Source: JANNUT01 sp046331425
GTDB lineage: Bacteria; Acidobacteriota; Polarisedimenticolia; J045
Reading direction: 5' to 3'
DNA: 64,000 nucleotides
Assembly: GCA_046331425.1 (NCBI GenBank)
Contig: JAXLQU010000002.1
Span: 62,001 to 126,000 of the forward strand
The notes under the pieces were generated by a model. The model searched no databases and was not told the origin of the DNA. It worked only from the letters and a program-made list of their open reading frames with translations. Position numbers and translations under genes: made by a program. Shown here one piece after another: positions 1 to 7,081 of this stretch. How positions within the stretch are numbered: position 1 is the first letter of the stretch; the number at the start of each line of letters is the position of its first letter.

Positions 1-89
1 TTCGGTTCGAGCTTCTTGTCGACCTTCCCGCTCTCGTCGAGGATCGACAAGTTGGCGATCGAGAAGTTCGCAACTTCTTTTAACGGCAT
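1..89 (-). CDS. Pyruvate dehydrogenase E1 alpha-like, N-terminal fragment
   Basis: The 5' end of a minus-strand gene that runs off the window. An ATG preceded by AGGAGT opens a frame beginning MPLKEVANFS and continuing through SILDESGKVDKKLEP. The pattern of a short lead followed by ILDE-x-G-x-[VL]-D is typical of the N-terminus of the alpha subunit of the thiamine-diphosphate E1 component of pyruvate or branched-chain 2-oxoacid dehydrogenases. Only about 29 residues are visible, so no catalytic residue can be checked and the assignment rests on N-terminal resemblance alone. Confidence 0.45.
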   Translation of the reverse strand, partial: MPLKEVANFSIANLSILDESGKVDKKLEP

Positions 90-226
90 CGGGCACTCCT
101 GAGGCGTTCGTGCAGCGCACGTGACGCGAAAGTGTCAGTGAGGAGGAAGTGTGATTTCCCCTTCAAAACGCACGAAGGCTACATGCGTTTAGAGGGGCGA
201 GCCATGGCGGAAGTAAGACGAAGAGA

Positions 227-565
227 TTACGGCGACGCGGTAGGCTCTCGCGATTCCACGGGGGAGACCTCGACAAGCAAACCGCCGGTCCAGCGGACGA
301 TCGCGTTGTAGGCGAACGAGCCGATAAGTCCACCGATCCAGCCCAAGATCAGACCCAAGATCGCATAGAAGAACGGCACGAAGATCAGGACCACCGCTTC
401 AGACATGCCGAGGCCCCCGAGACCTCCGAAGGCCGCTCCCGCGGCGAACACGATCAACATCAGCGGCACGACAATCAGAGCGATCACCAACATGATCGTG
501 CCGTAGACCAGGGCGGCGATATTGGCGGTTCGCAACGGATCGAGTCGCTTCAGTTCGTACTTCAT
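227..565 (-). CDS. Small integral membrane protein, DUF3566-like
   Basis: A 112-residue protein starting at MKYELKRLDP. I chose this start because the longer frame upstream is proline/arginine-rich and has no membrane character. A short polar N-terminus is followed by two or three hydrophobic stretches: about residues 16-45, which is Gly/Ala-rich, and 55-90. It ends in a short hydrophilic tail. The lead K-R-L-D-P-x-[RS]-x-A followed by paired membrane helices resembles the DUF3566 family, whose function is unknown. It stands alone between the truncated dehydrogenase gene and a divergent secreted protein. Confidence 0.6.
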   Translation of the reverse strand: MKYELKRLDPLRTANIAALVYGTIMLVIALIVVPLMLIVFAAGAAFGGLGGLGMSEAVVLIFVPFFYAILGLILGWIGGLIGSFAYNAIVRWTGGLLVEVSPVESREPTASP

Positions 566-698
566 CAGTGGGCTCTCCGGACGCCGAGGATAGCCCGGTC
601 GCGGCTGCTCGCGGATTGATCCCGGTTCCGTCTTTTGAAAGAAGGTTGTCGAAGCGTCGCCGGGGCGGTACACCTTCGCGACCTTGGAGGGGTCCTCG

Positions 699-2903
699 AT
701 GCGCGTTGGCTTCCTGGCCGTGCTGTGCTTGTTGTGCTCGTTTGTGCTGGCGTCCGCCCAAACCTTCGTCGATACCGGCCACACGGTCGCGCTCGATGCG
801 AAACGGGGCGCGGACAAGCGGGTCGATTACGCCTCGCTGCTGACGCTGGGGCCGTGGGATGACCGCAACTACACGTTGACGCTGGAGGACCTGGCGATCC
901 TGGCGCCCAACGAGGCTGAGCAACTCGCGGCGATACCCGCTTTCTTCCGTGTGGAAATGCGCAAGGCGCAGCCGGGAATGCCTCGCACCGGGCCAGGTCA
1001 ATACCCGCGTCACGCGTTTCCGATCTTCATGCAGATGTTCGGTGGGTACACCGTCGACGGGGTCAAGTATCGCCGCGCCGAACGTGTCGGCGATCGCTAC
1101 CTTGTCGTGCTCGACCCAACAGCGACTTCCAACGAGCCGGACGCAGGGCAGGACTTCGTTTCCGGCGAGGTGCGAATCAGCACGCCGGTTGGCGGCGCTG
1201 AATCGGCGATCAAGATCAGCCCTGTCGACCCGAACAAGGTAATCGCCGGCACGATCGGACCGGTCACCAATCAGGACATGTGGTACTCGACCAACGGCGG
1301 CAGCACCTGGACGCGTGTCTCGTTGCCGCTCGGTGGATCCGGTGGCGATCCGGCCGTCGACTGGTCGTCCAACGGCAGCTTCGCCTACACCACCACGCTG
1401 GGTAACTGCGGATTCAGCGGCTGCCAAGTCTGGTTTTATCGCTCCGCCAACGGCGGCCAAACATGGACGAGCCTCGAGTCTGTGACGCCCGGTGACCCGC
1501 GTCGCGAATTCGGTTCCGGCGCCGACAAGGAATACATCCATGTCGACAAGGCGGCGGGATCGCCGTTCAAGGATCGGATCTACATCTGCTGGCATCAGAA
1601 CAACGTGCAGTTCTTCGCCCGCTCCGCCGACTCGGGCAATACATTCACCACATCGTCGTTCCCCACGACCAGCGATGAGCGAGGCATCGGCAGCGACATC
1701 GCGACCGGACCCAACGGTCACGTCTACTACATTTGGCCCGGGATCAATAACAAGACGATGCGCGTGCGCAAGTCGACCGATGGCGGTGCGACCTTCAGTG
1801 CTACCTCGACCGTGATCGCGAACACGCAAGACTCCTACGACTTCGCGTTGCCGGCGATGGAGAGCCGTCGCGCCTTCATGTATGTCTCCGCCGATGCCGA
1901 TCTCGGCAGCGGTCCATTCGGCGGCAGCATCTACGCGGCCTGGACCGACAACACCGGCCCCGAACAGAGCACACCGGCCAACAATCACGGCCGAATCCAA
2001 GTCGCACGCTCTCGTGACGGAGGGGCGACCTGGGCGGTGAGCACTCCGCACTCTACGACCGACCAGCTGACCGTCGATCGCTTCCACCCCTGGCTCGGAG
2101 TCGGCGCCAATGGCGTGGTGCACGTCGTCTACTACGACACCCGGCGCGACCCCAGCCGCAACTCGGTCGACCTGTTTTATGCCTACTCCACCGACGGTGC
2201 GGTCACGTGGTCGGCGCCATCGCGCGTTACGACCGTGCAGTCGCCCAACATCAGCGACGGGTTCGAGTGGGGCGATTACAACGGCCTCGACATCGTGCTT
2301 AGCAATCTGATTGCGATCTACACCGACAATCGCAACGAGACCGGTGTGGGTGACTCGCCCGATGTCTACGGTATTGGGATCACCCCGGGCGGCGCCGCCG
2401 TGTGCGGCAACGGCACGATCGAAGCGGGTGAGGCCTGCGACGGCGCGAATCTCGGCGGGCAATCGTGTGTCACACAGGGATGCAGCGGCGGAACGCTGAG
2501 CTGTTCCGCGGGCTGCACCTCGTTCAATACGTCGGCTTGCGTCGGGTGCGCGGGGCAAGGTGCCGGCACGGTTCCTGACGGCCGCTTTACGGCCGGTCCA
2601 CTGCTGAACGTCACCAAGTCGGGCGCCAACATCACGCTGACGTGGGGCGCTGCCTGCGGGTTTGCAAGCGACTACGCAACCTACGAAGGGGACCTGGAAG
2701 TGTCGAATAGCTTGCAGCAGCGATTCTGCTCGAGCGGCGGCGCGACCACGGTGACGTTCACGCCGGCGGCGGCCAATCGCTATTACCTCGTGACACCGCT
2801 GAGCGGCGGCAACGAGGGTTCCTACGGCAAGACGAGCAACGGCGTCGAGCGCTCCCCGGCGGCAACGGCCTGCGTTCCACAGATCATTGCCGTCTGCCCT
2901 TAG
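699..2903 (+). CDS. Secreted sialidase-fold (BNR repeat) protein with Cys-rich and Fn3-like C-terminus
   Basis: A 734-residue exported protein. The ATG at 699 has GGAGGGG just upstream and opens a clear signal peptide (hydrophobic core GFLAVLCLLCSFVLA, cleavage near ASA-Q). Residues of roughly 150-560 carry repeated S-x-D/N-G-G-x-T-W motifs (STNGGSTW, SANGGQTW, SRDGGATW, STDGAVTW), the Asp-box signature of sialidase-fold propellers. Around residue 567 a Cys-rich segment (CGNGTIEAGEACDG) resembles the DUF4215/Myxococcus Cys-rich repeat. The last ~120 residues form a beta-rich Fn3-like module ending in CP, and related modules occur in the other large secreted proteins of this window. No catalytic sialidase Arg triad can be identified, so enzyme activity is not claimed. 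A role in surface binding or degradation is an inference. Confidence 0.75.
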   Translation: MRVGFLAVLCLLCSFVLASAQTFVDTGHTVALDAKRGADKRVDYASLLTLGPWDDRNYTLTLEDLAILAPNEAEQLAAIPAFFRVEMRKAQPGMPRTGPGQYPRHAFPIFMQMFGGYTVDGVKYRRAERVGDRYLVVLDPTATSNEPDAGQDFVSGEVRISTPVGGAESAIKISPVDPNKVIAGTIGPVTNQDMWYSTNGGSTWTRVSLPLGGSGGDPAVDWSSNGSFAYTTTLGNCGFSGCQVWFYRSANGGQTWTSLESVTPGDPRREFGSGADKEYIHVDKAAGSPFKDRIYICWHQNNVQFFARSADSGNTFTTSSFPTTSDERGIGSDIATGPNGHVYYIWPGINNKTMRVRKSTDGGATFSATSTVIANTQDSYDFALPAMESRRAFMYVSADADLGSGPFGGSIYAAWTDNTGPEQSTPANNHGRIQVARSRDGGATWAVSTPHSTTDQLTVDRFHPWLGVGANGVVHVVYYDTRRDPSRNSVDLFYAYSTDGAVTWSAPSRVTTVQSPNISDGFEWGDYNGLDIVLSNLIAIYTDNRNETGVGDSPDVYGIGITPGGAAVCGNGTIEAGEACDGANLGGQSCVTQGCSGGTLSCSAGCTSFNTSACVGCAGQGAGTVPDGRFTAGPLLNVTKSGANITLTWGAACGFASDYATYEGDLEVSNSLQQRFCSSGGATTVTFTPAAANRYYLVTPLSGGNEGSYGKTSNGVERSPAATACVPQIIAVCP

Positions 2904-2926
2904 CCGTCGCTCGAGCTGAAAACAAA

Positions 2927-2958
2927 TCGATTTCCGCCCTGCCTCGGGCGGAAATCGA
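2927..2958. terminator. Strong 13-bp stem-loop after the BNR gene
   Basis: Arms TCGATTTCCGCCC and GGGCGGAAATCGA are perfectly complementary, with a six-base loop. It lies 24 bases past the stop of the secreted BNR protein. No T-run follows on the plus strand, but on the minus strand the stem is followed by TTTGTTTTC. It could therefore act as a terminator in either direction or as an mRNA 3' stabiliser. Confidence 0.55.
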
Positions 2959-3021
2959 CGCGCAAGCTCGGTATCGTTCCCAGAGCGCCTGCCAAACGGC
3001 GCGCTGAGGGGTACCGAGAGG

Positions 3022-6000
3022 GTGAACTCCAATCAAGCGCCGAACGTTTCGCGGCCACGACGACTCGCGTCGTTGGCAGTCTGCGTCGCGCTCGCCGCCG
3101 CGGCAGCGACCGCCGCGGCTGCGCCTCTGAGTGTCCGCCGATACTCCACCGATGACGGCTTGCCGGCGCACACCATCAACGCAATTGCGCAAACCTCCGA
3201 TGGATATTTGTGGCTGGCAACGGCAGGAGGCTTGGCGCGATTCGATGGCCAACGCTTCACGGTGTTCAGCACGCAGAGCGGACTGCCCAACAATCGCATC
3301 GAGGCGTTGGCGGTCGATCGCGATGGTGCGCTGTGGCTGAGCCCGGAAGAAGGCTACGTGATGCGTCGCGACGGTCCCCGCTTCACGCACGTCGCCAGAG
3401 CCAAAAGCTGCCGCCAACTGGTGTTCGACCACAGCGCCAAGTTGTGGTGCGGGTACGAGCGCGCGCTGCAACGACTCGATGGCGACTCATGGCTCGACGC
3501 CCCCGTGACGTTGTCCGCGAACCCGCAGCTGACGGTCGATGAGAACGGTGTGGCGTGGGGAGTTCTCTCCGATTTGCACCCGGCACGACTCGACGACGGA
3601 CGAATCGAAGCGCTGCCGTTTCAAGGCGACGTGACCACGCGCCTGGTCCGTTCGCTTTCCGATGGCTTGATACTGTTCTCGCGCGTCGTCGCCGGAAGAA
3701 CGGAGGTCGTCGATGCCGACGGGCGCGCACGTTTTTCGATTCCGCGAGGCGATGACAGTCGCGCTTGGTTGATCGACCGTGACGGCGCGCTCTGGACCAC
3801 CACCGGCGAGGTGCTCGAGTTGTGGTTGCCGGCGCGCGAACAACCGCTGCTGCAGTTGATGCTCACGGAAGCGGGAACGGTGACCGGCGCGTTCGAAGAT
3901 CGCGAACGCAACGTCTGGATCGGAAGCACGACCGGTGGCTTGTATCGCGTGCAGCGAACCTCGTTTCGTTGGTTCGGCGCCGCGCAAGGGATGCCGCTGG
4001 AGCGCGTGTGGTATTTGCGTGAGCTGTGGCATGGACCGCTGGTCGTTTCGCAGGGCAAGGCCAGCGCATACCGATTGGACGGCGATCGCTTCGTGGTCGA
4101 TCCCGATCCACAACTCGAAGCGAACACGGTGAGCTACGACGTCGGCCCGGATGGGACCGAATGGCGCGGTACCGCGACTGGAGAAGTGCTCGTTCAGCGG
4201 ACCGGTTCGACGCAGCGATGGGTGCTCTCGCCCACCGGCACCGAGCCGACGATCGGTGTTGCCGCCTCGCGATTGCAACCGGGTGTCGTTTGGGCGATCA
4301 CGCCCAGTGCGTTGTTTCGTGTCGAGCCGGGCGCACCGTCAGGGAACGACGTGCAACGTGTGATCGACGGTCTGGCGGTCACGCACTCCGTGCTCGAAGA
4401 CACACAGGGTGCGGTCTGGGTCTCGACACAAGCGGGGTTGCATCGCTGGCTCGGCAGCGAGCACACCGCGTTCACTGCCAAGGATGGTGTGCCGATCGAG
4501 CCATTGCTTCAGATTCACAAAGATCGGTCCGGCACGTTGTGGATCGGAAGCTACGGCGGCGGTTTGGTCCGCAGCAAGAATGGCCGCTTCGCGGTGATCG
4601 GTTCGCGCGACGGGCTGAGTGAGGATGTGGTTTCTGCGGTACTCGAGGACGATGCAGGAAACCTGTGGATGGCCGGCAACCGCGGCATCCAGCGCGTCAG
4701 CTTGGCGGAACTCAACGCGCGCGCCGAAGGCACGATCGCTCGCGTGCACGCGGTCGCGTACGGGCGTGACGCCGGTTTGATCAATCCAGAGGGAAGCGGT
4801 TACCCCGGCTTGAAGACCGGCGACGGACGACTGTGGTTTCCAATGCTCACCGGCTTGGCGGCGATCGATCCGAAACTCGCGACCAGCGTCGACGCACGTG
4901 CGCCGCAGGTGGAGATCGAACGGGTGGACTGCACACCCGACCGCCGTCTCATGGTGGAGTACGCGGGCCTCAGCCTGAGTGCCGGCGAGCAACTGCGCTA
5001 TCGCTACCAACTCGAGGGTTTCGACACCGAGTGGATCGACGCCGGCCCATCGCGCCAGGCGATCTACACCAACCTGCCTCCGGGTGACTACACGTTCTGC
5101 GTGCAGGCGGCGGTCGGTGGATCGGACTACACACTCGAGGCGGCGTCGCAGTCGATCTCGATTGCGCCCCGCTTCACTGAAACGCGTTTGTTCTATGCGC
5201 TCTGCGGGATCGCGGTGCTGTCACTGACGTTTGTTGCCGTGCGTTGGCGAACCGGCGCCTTGCGGTCGCGCACGGTCGAACTCGAGCGCGTGATCGAGGC
5301 TGTCGACCCGCCCCGAGCCCCATTGCAGGGGAGCGACTCGCTTGATTTCGCCAATCAGCCGGCAGACGCGACACCGGCGGGCGATGCTCCGCGATTCGCG
5401 GAGCAAACGCAGAAGTTGCCGGTGATACGCGATGCCGAAGTCGAGGTCGCCGCCGGCAACGAAGACCTACCTCTGGCGACGCAAGAAGCGGTCGAGGCCA
5501 GCTCGGTCGCGACCGGTAGTGAAGCCGCGATTATCGACCCGGCTGCGGCCGATTCGATGGCGCGTGAGCCGATCGCCGCCGAGCCGGTTGCGAGCGAGCC
5601 GGTCGCGGCCGATTCGACCGCGAGTGACTCGATCGCTGCAGACGAACCCGTCGTCCTCGTCCCGATCAGGACCGTGCTGCTGGTGGATGACAACGCTCAA
5701 CTGCGCGCCTTCTTGCGGACCCATCTCGAACCGCGATTCGACGTGGTCGAGGCGAGCGACGGCGAGGATGGCTTGCGCGCCGCGCAACAGCACCGACCCG
5801 ACCTGATTCTGACCGATGCGGCGATGCCGATGATGGACGGCTTCGCGCTCTGCCGCGCGCTTCGACACGACCCATCGTTGAAGCAGGTGCCGGTGATCTT
5901 GTTCGCCGAGCGGCCCTCGGCAGCGTCACCAGCGCCGCAGTCGTCGGATGAAATCGATGTGGCGGCCGATCTTTACCTTCCCAAGCCGTTTCAACCGAGT

Positions 6001-6066
6001 GAACTGCTCGACGGCATCGACGCACTGAGTCGGACGCGCCGCCGCCCCGCGCCCGGCGTGACATAA
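3022..6066 (+). CDS. Two-component beta-propeller sensor fused directly to a receiver domain
   Basis: 1014 residues with a GTG start. An N-terminal export signal is followed by many Reg_prop-type repeats (DGYLWLAT-x-GGL-x-RFDG, D-x-x-GNLWM) forming a sensor propeller over about residues 35-620. A Y_Y_Y domain follows (about 640-715, with LRYRYQLEGFDTEW and LPPGDYTF). One membrane helix lies near 720-741. The cytoplasmic side normally carries a histidine kinase, but here it has only a low-complexity Ala/Glu/Ser linker (about 760-880, repeating A-E-P-V-A-S-E-P-like units) and a C-terminal receiver domain from about 882. That domain keeps the acidic pair (VDDN), the phosphoacceptor Asp (ILTDAAMPMMDG) and the conserved Lys (LPKPF). 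No DHp or HATPase motif is present. It probably couples an extracellular cue to a receiver phosphorylated by another kinase. Confidence 0.85.
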   Translation: MNSNQAPNVSRPRRLASLAVCVALAAAAATAAAAPLSVRRYSTDDGLPAHTINAIAQTSDGYLWLATAGGLARFDGQRFTVFSTQSGLPNNRIEALAVDRDGALWLSPEEGYVMRRDGPRFTHVARAKSCRQLVFDHSAKLWCGYERALQRLDGDSWLDAPVTLSANPQLTVDENGVAWGVLSDLHPARLDDGRIEALPFQGDVTTRLVRSLSDGLILFSRVVAGRTEVVDADGRARFSIPRGDDSRAWLIDRDGALWTTTGEVLELWLPAREQPLLQLMLTEAGTVTGAFEDRERNVWIGSTTGGLYRVQRTSFRWFGAAQGMPLERVWYLRELWHGPLVVSQGKASAYRLDGDRFVVDPDPQLEANTVSYDVGPDGTEWRGTATGEVLVQRTGSTQRWVLSPTGTEPTIGVAASRLQPGVVWAITPSALFRVEPGAPSGNDVQRVIDGLAVTHSVLEDTQGAVWVSTQAGLHRWLGSEHTAFTAKDGVPIEPLLQIHKDRSGTLWIGSYGGGLVRSKNGRFAVIGSRDGLSEDVVSAVLEDDAGNLWMAGNRGIQRVSLAELNARAEGTIARVHAVAYGRDAGLINPEGSGYPGLKTGDGRLWFPMLTGLAAIDPKLATSVDARAPQVEIERVDCTPDRRLMVEYAGLSLSAGEQLRYRYQLEGFDTEWIDAGPSRQAIYTNLPPGDYTFCVQAAVGGSDYTLEAASQSISIAPRFTETRLFYALCGIAVLSLTFVAVRWRTGALRSRTVELERVIEAVDPPRAPLQGSDSLDFANQPADATPAGDAPRFAEQTQKLPVIRDAEVEVAAGNEDLPLATQEAVEASSVATGSEAAIIDPAAADSMAREPIAAEPVASEPVAADSTASDSIAADEPVVLVPIRTVLLVDDNAQLRAFLRTHLEPRFDVVEASDGEDGLRAAQQHRPDLILTDAAMPMMDGFALCRALRHDPSLKQVPVILFAERPSAASPAPQSSDEIDVAADLYLPKPFQPSELLDGIDALSRTRRRPAPGVT

Positions 6067-6102
6067 GCGACGCATCACCCGGACGCGCACTCACCGCCGC
6101 TT

Positions 6103-6774
6103 TCAGTGCTGTGTGGCAACGTTCTCGATGGCGTCGCGATCGATCATCTCGATCCGCTTGCGGCCCAAGCGAACCCAGGAACGAGCGGCAAACCCTTCGA
6201 GAATGCGGCTCACGATCTCGCGTGACGTGCCGAGGTCATCGGCCAACTGCTGATGCGTGGCCTGAAGGAACGGGTCGCTGGAAGCGAGCAGCAGGCTCGC
6301 GACGCGCTGCTCGAGAGGCGACGCGGAGATCTGCGCAACGAGCTGCACCATCTCGGCAACTCGCGATCCCACGGCGTCGAACAGCGCCTGTTGTAGATGA
6401 CGCGAGGCCTCGCGCAGAACGCGGCACTCGCCGATCGGAATCAGCAGCAGGGTCAGGTCTGTATCGGCCAATCCCCGTGCGTGCGCCGTGCTATGGGTCA
6501 GCACGGCCAAGCTGGAAATCAAGCACAACTCGCCCGGCACCACGCGATACAAAAGAATCTCTCTCGCGTTTCCAGCCGGCACCACGACGCGCATCGTCCC
6601 CTCCAACACGAGCGGGAACGCCTGGCATGGTTCACCCGGTTCGAACAGCGCCGTCTGCGCATCCAGACGCATCGTCCGGGCCTGGGCCAGAAGATCGACG
6701 GAGCGTTCGTGAGGCATCTGCTGCAACCACGGGTAGCGGGCGCGAGCGACTTCGATCGATTGACTACGTGTCAT
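6103..6774 (-). CDS. Crp/Fnr-family transcription regulator
   Basis: A 223-residue one-component regulator. Residues of about 25-140 form a cyclic-nucleotide-binding-like beta barrel (ALFEPGEPCQAFPLVLEG). A long dimerisation helix follows, then a C-terminal winged helix with recognition segment THQQLADDLGTSREIVSRIL. The Cys pattern of an Fe-S Fnr is absent and the Crp cAMP-contact Arg/Ser pair is not obvious, so the ligand is unknown. A GAGGAAGGA ribosome site fits either the ATG used here or a GTG one codon upstream. The frame continues much further upstream, but that extension is low-complexity shadow sequence. It is divergent from the lipoprotein gene at 7082. Confidence 0.85.
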   Translation of the reverse strand: MTRSQSIEVARARYPWLQQMPHERSVDLLAQARTMRLDAQTALFEPGEPCQAFPLVLEGTMRVVVPAGNAREILLYRVVPGELCLISSLAVLTHSTAHARGLADTDLTLLLIPIGECRVLREASRHLQQALFDAVGSRVAEMVQLVAQISASPLEQRVASLLLASSDPFLQATHQQLADDLGTSREIVSRILEGFAARSWVRLGRKRIEMIDRDAIENVATQH

Positions 6775-7081
6775 CACGGGCACGGTCCTTCCTCGTCGGT
6801 CGTACAACGGGAGTCCCGCAGTGCTGTACTGATACACCGGCACGGTCAAGAACGGCCCCGACCCGCGGCGGAGCCTCGAACCAAGTCGCGCTCGACACGG
6901 GTGCGCGTGCCAACCGAGCGGGCCATCGATGGAAGAGCGAGGCGAGACGATGGCACCGGACGGCGATTGCTCGTTGGTCAGGGCGGTTGCCAGGCAAAAA
7001 AGCGGCTTGCGGCCGCTTGGTTTTGCCTGCGGCGTGATTTTGCTTGCGTCCAGGAGGGGTTTCGCGGCACAACCTGTTTCC
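6775..7081. other. Divergent intergenic region between crp-like gene and propeller lipoprotein
   Basis: About 307 bases with no convincing gene. It must hold the promoters of both flanking genes and contains a long stem-loop near its centre-right, described separately. An AGGAGGGG stretch at 7050-7058 looks like a ribosome site but no start codon follows it at normal spacing. Confidence 0.5.
6991..7029 (-). terminator. Long imperfect palindrome with terminator character
   Basis: CAGGCAAAA-AAGCGGC, a 5-base loop, then GCCGCTT-gg-TTTTGCCTG. Both arm pairs are exact apart from a two-base bulge. Read on the minus strand it is a GC stem followed by six T, the form of an intrinsic terminator. On the plus strand the T-run is interrupted. 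It lies upstream of both divergent genes, so it may insulate the crp-like gene from antisense transcription or act as a leader structure. Confidence 0.5.

Noticed and set aside
699..2903. Calling the BNR protein a sialidase
   Set aside because: Asp boxes define the fold, but no catalytic Arg triad, Tyr/Glu pair or FRIP motif can be seen.
399..3032. 877-residue open frame antisense to the BNR protein
   Set aside because: No domain, Arg/Gly/Ala-rich shadow composition, exactly opposite a gene with signal peptide and motifs; a by-product of high GC at third positions.
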